From contig PMOV01000183.1 in the NCBI GenBank assembly GCA_003161195.1, positions 1-10,793 of the forward strand: DNA of 10,793 bases, in the 5' to 3' direction. The notes under the pieces are model-generated. The model ran no database searches. It was given only the letters and a program-made list of their open reading frames with translations, and was not told the DNA's origin. Made by a program: the position numbers and the translations under genes. Positions 1 to 6,019 of this stretch are shown here, in pieces; within the stretch, counting starts at the first letter, position 1; each line of letters starts with the position of its first letter. Origin of the DNA: Acidobacteriota bacterium (lineage in GTDB: Bacteria > Acidobacteriota > Terriglobia > Acidiferrales > UBA7541).

Positions 1-86
1 CGCCGGCGGCGAATCGAATCCGCTTCCTTGCTCTCGCGGCTGTCAACCACCCGATCCTGCGCAAACCCACAAAATGGACATTTCAT
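1..86 (-). CDS. nrdR: NrdR transcriptional repressor, N-terminal part (runs off left edge)
   Basis: An ATG at 86-84 on the minus strand opens a frame of 28 codons that is still open at the window edge. It begins MKCPFCGFAQDRVVDSRES and continues to an IRRR run at residues 25-28. This is the characteristic start of NrdR: a CPxC zinc-ribbon half (Cys3, Cys6), the VVDSRESKE block, then the arginine run. The second Cys pair and the ATP-cone domain lie outside the window. NrdR is known to bind NrdR boxes upstream of ribonucleotide reductase genes and repress them according to (d)ATP state. It lies 98 bases downstream of the flippase-like gene on the same strand. There is no Shine-Dalgarno sequence before the ATG; a TAGAAT hexamer sits 10 bases upstream of it, so it may have its own promoter. 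The family call is very secure despite the short length. Confidence 0.93.
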   Translation of the reverse strand, partial: MKCPFCGFAQDRVVDSRESKEADSIRRR

Positions 87-96
87 CTTGGGTCTG

Positions 97-102
97 ATTC
101 TA
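97..102 (-). promoter_or_regulatory. Candidate -10 element for nrdR
   Basis: Read on the minus strand, TAGAAT (5 of 6 matches to TATAAT) ends 10 bases before the nrdR ATG. I see no convincing -35 hexamer at 16-18 bases upstream. If it is used, transcription would start only a few bases before the start codon, which fits the absence of a ribosome binding site. Weak on its own; supported by similar arrangements elsewhere in the window. Confidence 0.35.
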
Positions 103-184
103 CAGGCTTCGCAATCACCGACTCGGATAAGGAATACGGTGTCAGCGCATTAAAACTGGGCTCGAGTGGCCTTCCAGGACAGGC

Positions 185-1279
185 TTAAGCCCCGCTGGGT
201 TCCTCAAGCTCTTCACCGGGCCGGTCTTCCGCGATCGCTTCCTCGATCCCTTCACCGGCATGCTCGCTTTCCGCAGCCACCGTGCGAAGGCTCACGTGTT
301 CAAACTGAGCCCAGATCAGGCCTACAGGCACAATCCCGAGGAACGTCACAAGAAGAAGTGTTGCTGCGCAGGCAGTGGCGGGTTCGGGTGCGACGCCAAA
401 GAAGCTCGATAATGCCGTTGCCACCACTCCAATTTGGGTGAACCAACCAAGCACCGGTAGTTGGAAAACGCTGGCCCCGCCGCTGACCACCATTAAGACC
501 ATGCCTTCTGCCAAAGTCAGAGAATGCAATTGAGGGCTGGCTGAGAAAGCTCGAGCGGTCACGATGTAGGCCAGCGTTATCAGCGCCCACATGCCCAGCG
601 AGAGCCCCAGAGTCAGGGCCAGGTCGCTCGCGTTGCGCAACGTGTTTAATCCGGTTCGGAAACTGCGAATCTTGTTCCCGATAGCGTGTCCGAGGCCTTT
701 GGAAACGGTGCCGATCGTTCCCTCGAAGAAGCTTGCCACTACCCCTCCTGACATCCGCACAAGCACCAGGAAAAGCGCTCCGGCAAAGGTCCCTGCCAGT
801 CCCCAGAGCCCGACTTTCCTGAAAATCTCCGGATGCGGCAGTGCGCCCGCCGGCGCAAGCAGGATCACCGAGGAGAAGATGAGCGCCATCGATCCGGCGT
901 CAAACAGTCGCTCCACAATGTAAACCGCGATTTGCGTGCTGAGTTCGAGTCCGGTCTTCTTGGCCACAAGGTAAGGGCGCGCCAGGTCGGCAACGCGACC
1001 GACCATCGCGACAGAACTGAAGCCTATCACCTGGGTTCCGAGCAATGAAAAGAGGCCGACGTGCTTGTTGGGTCGAAGGAGGAGCGCCCACCGGATGGAT
1101 CGGAAGACATATGCCAGATAGATGCAGCCCAGTCCGGCGACAATCATTCGCCAGTCCGCCATCTGCAACTGCGAGCGGAAATTGGCAAAGCTGAAATTCA
1201 CATGGTAATAGGCCCAGGTTCCAAGCCCTACCAACAGTGCCAGAACTGCCAGACTGATAATCAGTTTTCCGCTCTTCAC
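185..1279 (-). CDS. Flippase-like / lysylphosphatidylglycerol synthase TM-type integral membrane protein (UPF0104, YbhN-like)
   Basis: 364 residues, beginning with a GTG codon. The start is supported by GGAGAG a few bases upstream on the minus strand and by a 4-base overlap (GTGA) with the stop of the transglycosylase gene, which implies translational coupling. The protein has many hydrophobic segments (about residues 7-25, 45-59, 78-95, 127-144, 157-175, 221-240, 256-275, 280-293 and 303-323). The block GRVADLARPYLVAKKTG followed by VYIVERLFD (residues 94-127) is typical of the LPG_synthase_TM / UPF0104 family, which includes MprF membrane domains, AglD and YbhN. Relatives are linked to moving or transferring lipid-linked groups across the inner membrane, but the substrate here cannot be read from sequence. 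The last 30 residues are a very acidic, probably cytoplasmic or disordered tail. Third gene of the likely HAD-transglycosylase-flippase operon. Confidence 0.87.
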   Translation of the reverse strand: MKSGKLIISLAVLALLVGLGTWAYYHVNFSFANFRSQLQMADWRMIVAGLGCIYLAYVFRSIRWALLLRPNKHVGLFSLLGTQVIGFSSVAMVGRVADLARPYLVAKKTGLELSTQIAVYIVERLFDAGSMALIFSSVILLAPAGALPHPEIFRKVGLWGLAGTFAGALFLVLVRMSGGVVASFFEGTIGTVSKGLGHAIGNKIRSFRTGLNTLRNASDLALTLGLSLGMWALITLAYIVTARAFSASPQLHSLTLAEGMVLMVVSGGASVFQLPVLGWFTQIGVVATALSSFFGVAPEPATACAATLLLVTFLGIVPVGLIWAQFEHVSLRTVAAESEHAGEGIEEAIAEDRPGEELEEPSGA

Positions 1280-2118
1280 TCGCTCTCCGCTCCCTTGCCT
1301 TCTCCGGATGCCAAAATGCCCGTCTGGACGCCGGCCAGGCCGCTTGCCTGGATGCCTGTCTGCCCGGCAGCACCTGCCGCCATTTTTCTACGGATTGTGA
1401 CCCGCCGATTAAACTCGTGCACTACCCGTGCCACGTAGGCTCGCGTCTCGTGGTACGGCGGAATTCCATGATACCTGTCCACCGCTTCCGGGCCGGCGTT
1501 GTAGGCTGCCAGGGCCAGCGCAATATTGTCGTGATAGCGCGTCAGCAGCCAGTCCAGGTAAGTAGTTCCGCCCCGCACGTTCTGGTCGGGAGCAAAGCTG
1601 TCGGAAACGCCGAGCTGCTTGGCAGTTCCCGGCATCAGTTGCATCAGCCCTCGCGCGCCTGTACGGCTAGTGGCTTGAGCATGTCCGCCGCTTTCGGCCT
1701 TGACCACGCTGGCCAGCAGATCCTCGTCCACATTGTGGTCCGCTCCCGCCTTCGAGAGCAGTTGATGCAGATCGGAAGCCGTAAGAATCGTGTTCCTGCT
1801 GGAGACTTGTCTCGTTGACGGCGCCGCGCCTGTGTTGGTGTGCTCTGAGTTCTCTACGACCGGCAGATCGGGAACGACTTCGTAGCCGGTGATCGCCTCG
1901 GGCCTGAGGACGAAGTAATTTGCCTCGTCCAGTTTGGGAAAGACCCGCACCTGTCCGTCCACGTTTTCGTGATGATTGCAGACCATGTCGAACCCATTGG
2001 CGAGCGTGATGCGTTCGGCCGCACCGGCTTGAGTCGCCAGAAAAGCGGCAAGGCACAGCGCTGCAACTGGCGCTAATGCGCTTGTCTCGAAAGCCGAAAG
2101 ATTCCTGATTCTCAACAT
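1276..2118 (-). CDS. Lytic transglycosylase, SLT domain (secreted/periplasmic)
   Basis: 280 residues. The N-terminus has a hydrophobic stretch (about 16-33, ending AGA-AE) that reads as a signal peptide or anchor. Residues 125-235 form an SLT-type domain: catalytic Glu142 in VVKAESGG, then RTGARGLMQLMPGTA (152-166), the LDWLL segment, and LALAAYNAGPEAV (201-213). Such enzymes cleave the MurNAc-GlcNAc bond of peptidoglycan with formation of 1,6-anhydroMurNAc. Residues 35-95 between signal and catalytic domain have no recognised fold. The C-terminal tail carries a near-duplicate, QTGIQASG and QTGILASG (253-260 and 265-272). No Shine-Dalgarno sequence precedes the ATG; the 24-base gap to the upstream HAD gene holds a tandem repeat instead, so translation may depend on coupling. 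Overlaps the flippase-like gene by 4 bases. Confidence 0.92.
   Translation of the reverse strand: MLRIRNLSAFETSALAPVAALCLAAFLATQAGAAERITLANGFDMVCNHHENVDGQVRVFPKLDEANYFVLRPEAITGYEVVPDLPVVENSEHTNTGAAPSTRQVSSRNTILTASDLHQLLSKAGADHNVDEDLLASVVKAESGGHAQATSRTGARGLMQLMPGTAKQLGVSDSFAPDQNVRGGTTYLDWLLTRYHDNIALALAAYNAGPEAVDRYHGIPPYHETRAYVARVVHEFNRRVTIRRKMAAGAAGQTGIQASGLAGVQTGILASGEGKGAESE
1303..1362 (-). repeat. Short in-gene repeat in transglycosylase C-terminal tail
   Basis: Positions 1339-1362 encode QTGIQASG and 1303-1326 encode QTGILASG, 36 bases apart, in the Gly/Ala-rich tail after the catalytic domain. The underlying DNA is also similar, which suggests a small internal duplication. Confidence 0.55.
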
Positions 2119-2119
2119 T

Positions 2120-2147
2120 GGTCTGTGTTCAAAGGTCTGTGCTCAAA
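2120..2147. repeat. 14-base tandem duplication across the HAD stop codon and the HAD-transglycosylase spacer
   Basis: Two adjacent 14-base units (2120-2133 GGTCTGTGTTCAAA and 2134-2147 GGTCTGTGCTCAAA) differ at one base. On the minus strand each unit contains TGA; the one in 2134-2147 supplies the actual stop of the HAD gene. The other fills the spacer directly before the transglycosylase ATG, where a ribosome binding site would be expected. Confidence 0.85.
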
Positions 2148-3069
2148 CTCTAGCAGAACTAAAATCGGCGATGGCTTTTTCCAGCATCACCGCCACGCCA
2201 TCTTCCCGATTGGTCGGTCCGATCTGCCATCCGCGCCGGGGAGCCAGATCACGCAGTTCCTCAGTCGCATTGCCCATGAGAACGCCGGTTCCCGCCCAAT
2301 CCAGCATGGACTCGTCATTCCAGTTATCACCGATCGCCATCGTCTCTTCCTGTGCGATTCCCAGTCGTCTGGCCAGCCGTTCCAGCGCCGAACTCTTTGA
2401 GACGCCTTTCGGCAACAGGTCCAGAATTGAAAGATCGTTGCCCGGATAGGCGGTCCGGATGCATTCAAACTGGCCCGCCCAACTGCTCGCCAGGAGCCGC
2501 TGCTCGGCTTCAATCATCTCCGCGATGGTTCCGGCAGCCATGCCCTGGATCAGGTCTACATCATCCCCCAATGCATTCTCTATCGGCCGAACTTCCTGGA
2601 TCGAAAGCCGATTCGACTCTACCCACTTCGCCAGCCGCCCCTTTACGAGGGCCAGATCTTCGACAATCAGATCAGGATTCGTTGCCTTGTCCAATGTGAA
2701 TGCCAGTAATCCGAGGCCACGCAACACGCCGCACAACCCCCGGGCAATCTTCGGCTCCAGATGCGTGAAATCGATGCGTTCACCCGAATAACTGCGTGTC
2801 ACTGCACCATTCGACGTGATCAGCGGCGTATCCGCTCGCAAACCGACGTTTTCAAGCAGCGGAGCGGTGAAGGCCTGGCGGCGTCCGGTTGCAATCGCAA
2901 CAATAATTCCAGCCTCCTGCGCGTCACGCAAGGCACGCTGGTTGCGCGAACTGACAATTGTGGAAAAGTCCGGCAGCAGGGTTCCGTCCATATCGATTGC
3001 CACCAGTCGGACTGGGTGAGAAAAAGAAGAAAAGTCGTCAAAAGATGTACTGGGAAGGGAATGATCCAT
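2143..3069 (-). CDS. HAD-superfamily hydrolase, Cof-type (class IIB) phosphatase
   Basis: 308 residues. The HAD motifs are all visible: motif I VAIDMDGTLL (nucleophile Asp26, acid/base Asp28), motif II around residues 84-88 (ITSNG), motif III Lys in the LLPKGVSKSSAL segment (219-229), and motif IV AIGDNWNDESML (245-256) followed by GVLMGNA. The order and spacing, with a C2-type cap between motifs II and III, match Cof/YbiV/YidA phosphatases acting on small sugar phosphates or similar cytoplasmic metabolites. The exact substrate cannot be inferred. The first ~20 residues before the core are longer than usual, and the region before the ATG lacks a good ribosome binding site, so the true start could be slightly downstream; no better ATG exists before motif I. 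First gene of the likely three-gene minus-strand operon. Confidence 0.92.
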   Translation of the reverse strand: MDHSLPSTSFDDFSSFSHPVRLVAIDMDGTLLPDFSTIVSSRNQRALRDAQEAGIIVAIATGRRQAFTAPLLENVGLRADTPLITSNGAVTRSYSGERIDFTHLEPKIARGLCGVLRGLGLLAFTLDKATNPDLIVEDLALVKGRLAKWVESNRLSIQEVRPIENALGDDVDLIQGMAAGTIAEMIEAEQRLLASSWAGQFECIRTAYPGNDLSILDLLPKGVSKSSALERLARRLGIAQEETMAIGDNWNDESMLDWAGTGVLMGNATEELRDLAPRRGWQIGPTNREDGVAVMLEKAIADFSSARV

Positions 3070-3180
3070 ATTCCCAGTCTACCCGGACATCGAAAAATCA
3101 GCATCAAGGTCCCGTCAACGTAAGGGCAATTGAAGAACAGAAAATGTGGCCTTGACTCGAGAAATGCGAGCAAACCAATT

Positions 3181-3204
3181 GGAGCACCCAGGGGAGGGTA
3201 CTCC
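3181..3204. repeat. Inverted repeat, 9-base arms with one mismatch
   Basis: GGAGCACCC (3181-3189) pairs with GGGTACTCC (3196-3204) apart from one central C/A mismatch, around a 6-base loop. It lies about 110 bases upstream of the HAD start. No T-run follows on either strand, so a terminator is unlikely; it could be an operator or a leader hairpin, or chance. Confidence 0.4.
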
Positions 3205-3284
3205 TTGCGTGGCATATCCTAAATTGAATCTGCAGCTTACGTGGAATTTTGGGCGCGATTTGCGGGTGTTTTGCGCCGCTTTTG

Positions 3285-3301
3285 CGCACTTTTTAAGTGC
3301 G
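3285..3301. repeat. Perfect 7-base hairpin with TTT loop
   Basis: CGCACTT (3285-3291), loop TTT, AAGTGCG (3295-3301). It sits in the intergenic region just after two TTTTGCGC direct repeats. It has no clear T-tract downstream on either strand. Function unknown. Confidence 0.45.
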
Positions 3302-3450
3302 AATCGATGCCGATCCGCCGTGGGACAGAGGATGATTTGGGATAACTAGGAATGCTGCGAAAGGGCGGCAGAGCTACCGATTCTCCTTCCAGTATACGAC
3401 GGCCAGTCATAATTCAACGCAAGTTGGGTCCGGCTTGCCGACTTCCGGCG

Positions 3451-3479
3451 TTCCCATAACAGAACCACTCCGGTGTAAT
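3451..3479 (+). promoter_or_regulatory. Candidate sigma70-like promoter for the zinc-ribbon ORF
   Basis: TTCCCA (3451-3456), 17-base spacer, TGTAAT (3474-3479). The hexamers match consensus at 4 of 6 and 5 of 6 positions. The GTG start of the ORF follows 8 bases after the -10, which would give a leaderless or nearly leaderless transcript; no Shine-Dalgarno sequence is present. Confidence 0.35.
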
Positions 3480-3487
3480 CTTTTCCT

Positions 3488-3688
3488 GTGAACCTGCTTT
3501 GCCGGAATTGCCACGCCATCGTCTCGCTGCGGTCCAATCCGGACTGCTGCCCGGCCTGCGGGGAAGCGCTTGTCGCTCAACCCGGTCCCGATCTCGATCC
3601 TCCGGACGCTCCGCCGCGTGACGTCGATCATCGCGGAATTCTTCTCCCGCGCCGCCACGCCGTCGGCGGCGTTATCACTCCGCGTTAG
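3488..3688 (+). CDS. Small zinc-ribbon protein (possibly broken)
   Basis: A GTG-initiated frame of 66 codons. Residues 5-8 (CRNC) and 22-25 (CPAC, within DCCPACGEAL) form two CxxC pairs 13 residues apart, a classic short zinc ribbon as found at the N-terminus of many small regulators or membrane proteins. After about residue 30 the sequence (proline-, aspartate- and arginine-rich) no longer looks like a folded domain. In frame 3 the segment 3570-3848 is open for 92 codons with reasonable codon-like third-position bias, so the original protein may have continued there after a frameshift between about 3560 and 3595. I do not recognise a specific family. No ribosome binding site; promoter-like hexamers lie directly upstream. 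Confidence 0.5.
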   Translation: MNLLCRNCHAIVSLRSNPDCCPACGEALVAQPGPDLDPPDAPPRDVDHRGILLPRRHAVGGVITPR

Positions 3689-3936
3689 TTTTCAATCCCG
3701 AAATCCTGCCATCGAAACGGCATTCAAGAAACTCCTTTCTTGGCTCGATCGCGTCCGGAACCGGACACCCAAGTTCGTCAGCGGCCAACCAGCTGCCTTC
3801 GCGCGCATCTGCCTATCCCCGCAAGTCATCGTTTTTTCAGCCATTTAGTCCAATTGAAGGAATGGCACTCCACGTGTAATCAGAGAGGATGTCCCGCGGC
3901 TCCAATTCCGCGGCGAGACAGGCAATGAGGCGCAAC

Positions 3937-4206
3937 ATGCACAATCGATCTCGAAATCTCGTCAGGTTCCTTCAGAGACACCGGCTCCTTACTCTCGCGA
4001 CCGGCATTCTGGCAATCACGGCGACCTTTACCGGGATGGAGTTCCAACTACAGCGGCACATTTCGGCTCCGCAACTCGAATGCTCGCTCAAGACCAGCGC
4101 GCACCGCGGCAAATCGCTCTCCAGGGATCTCTTCGATTCCCGCAGCGCCGCATCCAGGATCGATCGCATCGTCTCCGGCGCGCTTCGGGTAGCGACTTCT
4201 CTCTAG
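3937..4206 (+). CDS. Doubtful small single-TM protein
   Basis: An 89-codon frame starting at an ATG preceded by GAGG six bases upstream; an ATG at 3889 would add 16 residues but has its purine-rich stretch directly abutting the codon. The product begins with a basic stretch (MHNRSRNLVRFLQRHR) followed by one hydrophobic segment (LLTLATGILAITATF) and then a polar, Arg/Ser-rich C-terminal half. This layout fits a small membrane-anchored protein with N-in orientation. No motif or family is recognisable, and the surroundings (zinc-ribbon remnant on one side, truncated permease on the other) make decay or chance equally possible. Confidence 0.28.
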   Translation: MHNRSRNLVRFLQRHRLLTLATGILAITATFTGMEFQLQRHISAPQLECSLKTSAHRGKSLSRDLFDSRSAASRIDRIVSGALRVATSL

Positions 4207-4270
4207 CAGTCCACTCTTGATGAGCATGGTCGACCGCGACAACCTGTAAATCCAGTGCACTCAAAACTTC

Positions 4271-4300
4271 GACGACGAAGACGACGAGGACGATGATGAC
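4271..4300. repeat. GAN trinucleotide tract
   Basis: Ten consecutive GAN triplets (GAC, GAA, GAG, GAT) that would read as ten Asp/Glu residues in their own frame. The tract overlaps the ribosome binding site (GAGGACG) and the ATGATG start of the truncated permease, which is read in a different frame. Low-complexity DNA of this kind is prone to slippage. Confidence 0.75.
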
Positions 4301-4700
4301 CAGCCTGATCCGGAACCTCCGCTTTAGCCTCCGCATGTTGGCCAAGAATCCCGGCCTCACGCTGGCCGTGATCTTAACCCTGGCCCTCGGCATCGGCGCC
4401 AACACCGCCATCTTTTCCCTCGTTAACGCCGTCATGCTGCAATCCCTACCCGTGCGCAACCCTTCGCAACTTTTCGTCGCTCGCTGGTCCTCACACCAGC
4501 GCCCGCAAAATATCGGCACCCACGGCTACGGCGACTGCGGCGACGTCGGCCGGCCCAAAGCCGATGCCGGCGGCTGCTCCTTCTCCTATCCCATGTTCCA
4601 AAAAATTCGCGCCGCAAGCCGCTGCCTTCAGGCACAGGAACCCGCGCAAGACACCGCGCGAAAATTGACGCGCCGCGGGGGCTGCGGTAGCGTTCTATAA
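4293..4700 (+). pseudogene. Truncated FtsX/MacB-like ABC permease (acidobacterial orphan permease type), N-terminal fragment
   Basis: The frame starts at ATGATG after a GAGG-type ribosome binding site. Residues 5-60 (RNLRFSLRMLAKNPG, then TLAVILTLALGIGANTAIFS, LVNAVMLQSLPV) are the unmistakable N-terminus of MacB-like permeases: amphipathic entry helix, first TM helix, start of the periplasmic MacB_PCD domain. The similarity extends to CSFSYPMFQKIRA (about residues 93-105). After that the frame carries some 30 residues with no family resemblance and stops at TAA 4698-4700. Full-length members run to roughly 400 residues for single units and about 800 for the duplicated orphan type, so nearly all of the protein, including the FtsX core, is missing. 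It cannot act as a transporter or in an efflux complex; a remnant left by deletion is the simplest reading. Confidence 0.82.
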
Positions 4701-4709
4701 AACCCTTTC

Positions 4710-4784
4710 CACGCAACACGGGACGTTTACAAAATCGCATCCCGAACGCGCGTCCGGATGCCGCGCGAAGCAGCACGCAACACG
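4710..4784. repeat. Pair of 11-base direct repeats upstream of metB-like gene
   Basis: CACGCAACACG occurs at 4710-4720 and again at 4774-4784, 64 bases apart, in the leader between the dead permease and the PLP enzyme. A TATAAA that could be a -10 lies at 4696-4701 just before the first copy. The repeats could be binding sites for a regulator or a trace of the deletion; no known methionine riboswitch core is recognisable here. Confidence 0.45.
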
Positions 4785-4823
4785 AGTAGTGGTAACAAGC
4801 GGAAACACGCAGAGGAGAGCACG

Positions 4824-5963
4824 ATGGGTTTTGCCACCAACGCCATTCACGTCGGCCAGGAACCGGATCCCACCACCGGAGCTATCGTCGCGCCGATCTA
4901 CCAGACCTCCACCTACGTTTACGAGGAACTGGGCAAGCACAAAGGCTACGACTACGCGCGCACCAATCACCCGAATCGCAAGGCTCTCGAACGCACCGTA
5001 GCCAAGCTGGAGGGCGGCCACAGCGCTTATGTCTTTTCTACGGGCATGGCCGGCATCGATGCCGTCTTCCGGACTCTCCGGCCCGGCGACCACGTGGTTC
5101 TTTCCGAAGCGGTCTATGGCGGCGTCTTCCGCTTGGCCACGCAGCTTCTGGTGCACTTCGGCTTGGAATTCAGCTTCGTGGACACCTCGGTCGCGGACCT
5201 GGTGCATGCGTCCTTCCGCCCCAACACGAAAATGCTGTACATCGAGACGCCAACGAACCCGACCATGCGCGTCACGGATATCGCCGCGGTAGCCAAGCTG
5301 GCCAGCGGCCGCAACATTACGGTGGTCGTGGACAACACCTTCCTCAGCCCCTACCTGCAGCGCCCCATCGAATTAGGCGCGCACATCGTGGTCCACTCCA
5401 TGACCAAATATCTTAATGGCCACAGCGATGCCATGGGCGGCGCCGTGGTCTTGACGCGTCCCGAAGACGCCGAGAAAATTTATTTCATCCAACGCTCCGC
5501 GGGCACCGGCCTCGCGCCCATGGATTGCTTTCTGGTCTCGCGCGGCATCAAGACGCTGGCGGTCCGCATGCTGCAGCACAACGCCAACGGCATCGCCGTG
5601 GCGCGGCATCTCGACGCCCATCCGAAGGTGCGCAAGGTTTTCTATCCGGGTCTGCCCTCGCACCCCCAGCACGACATCGCGCGCCGTCAGCAGCGCGGAC
5701 CGGGCGCCATGTTGTCCTTCGATTTAGGCACGCTGGACGCCGCGCGCCGCTTCTTGAATCAGGTAAAACTCTGCGCGTTAGCGGAAAGCCTGGGTGGCGT
5801 GGAAACGCTGATCTCGCTGCCCGCGCAAATGACCCACGCGTCCATGCCCGCCGAGGTGCGCGAACGCATCGGCATTACCGACGGCCTGGTGCGACTATCG
5901 GTAGGCATCGAAGACGTGGAAGACATCAACGCGGACCTGGACCAAGCTCTGCTATACGTGTAG
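4824..5963 (+). CDS. metB: Cystathionine gamma-synthase / Cys-Met metabolism PLP enzyme
   Basis: 379 residues, the usual length of the family. The start at 4824 is fixed by GAGGAGAG a few bases upstream and by the conserved opening GFATNAIHVGQEPDPTTGA; an upstream in-frame ATG at 4758 would add 22 unconserved residues. Fold-type I PLP features: YARTNHPNRKALE (44-56), STGMAGIDA (72-80), EAVYGG with the PLP-stacking Tyr98, VVVDNTFLSP (167-176), the PLP lysine Lys195 in HSMTKYLNGHSD, and C-terminal SLGGVETLISLPAQMTHA (322-339). Enzymes of this group condense an activated homoserine with cysteine to cystathionine in methionine synthesis, or cleave cystathionine. Synthase and gamma-lyase are hard to tell apart from sequence alone, so the gene name is provisional. 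It stands alone, with no met neighbour, and converges on cutA. Confidence 0.92.
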   Translation: MGFATNAIHVGQEPDPTTGAIVAPIYQTSTYVYEELGKHKGYDYARTNHPNRKALERTVAKLEGGHSAYVFSTGMAGIDAVFRTLRPGDHVVLSEAVYGGVFRLATQLLVHFGLEFSFVDTSVADLVHASFRPNTKMLYIETPTNPTMRVTDIAAVAKLASGRNITVVVDNTFLSPYLQRPIELGAHIVVHSMTKYLNGHSDAMGGAVVLTRPEDAEKIYFIQRSAGTGLAPMDCFLVSRGIKTLAVRMLQHNANGIAVARHLDAHPKVRKVFYPGLPSHPQHDIARRQQRGPGAMLSFDLGTLDAARRFLNQVKLCALAESLGGVETLISLPAQMTHASMPAEVRERIGITDGLVRLSVGIEDVEDINADLDQALLYV

Positions 5964-5988
5964 CAGCGAGTTCATGCCCTGGGTAGTA

Positions 5989-6013
5989 GCGGCCGGGCCT
6001 TTGCACTGGCCGC
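5989..6013. terminator. Weak inverted repeat between convergent metB-like gene and cutA
   Basis: GCGGCC (5989-5994) and GGCCGC (6008-6013) form a 6-base stem with a 13-base loop in the 56-base gap between the two converging stop codons. There is no T-run of the usual kind, so it may be a weak bidirectional terminator or chance. Confidence 0.25.
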
Positions 6014-6019
6014 ATTGCT

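Larger units (their letters stand above)
3070..3487. other. Gene-poor intergenic region, 418 bases
   Basis: No frame in this stretch has a credible protein on either strand. It must hold the promoter of the minus-strand HAD operon and, at its right end, a candidate promoter for the zinc-ribbon ORF. A TTGACG hexamer on the minus strand near 3114-3119 is a possible -35 for the HAD operon, but no good -10 follows at normal spacing. Two small inverted repeats are listed separately. Base composition is visibly more AT-rich than in the flanking genes. Confidence 0.6.

Noticed and set aside
152..177. Possible terminator between the flippase-like gene and nrdR (CTGG/CCAG stem followed by TTTT on the minus strand)
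   Set aside because: The stem is only four base pairs with a long loop and a four-base T-run; too weak to call.
4140..4206. Tail of the small TM ORF (AASRIDRIV then ALR) recalls the usual C-terminal end of MacB/FtsX permeases (an RAAS-ID-P-M-ALR type motif)
   Set aside because: The preceding residues lack the final TM helix that always comes before this motif, and the order relative to the N-terminal permease fragment downstream would need a separate copy. Probably chance.
4088..4519. 143-codon minus-strand ORF with a hydrophobic patch opposite the permease start
   Set aside because: The patch (VIIVLVVFVVEV) is simply the reverse complement of the GAN tract and flanking DNA; the rest is Arg-rich antisense of other frames.
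4758..4823. Longer start of the PLP enzyme at ATG 4758
   Set aside because: A strong GAGGAG ribosome binding site and the conserved N-terminus both point to 4824; the extra 22 residues are unlike the family.
4700..4823. Possible SAM riboswitch upstream of the metB-like gene
   Set aside because: None of the conserved core of SAM-I or SAM-II classes can be found by eye; only a direct repeat and no consistent helix set are visible.
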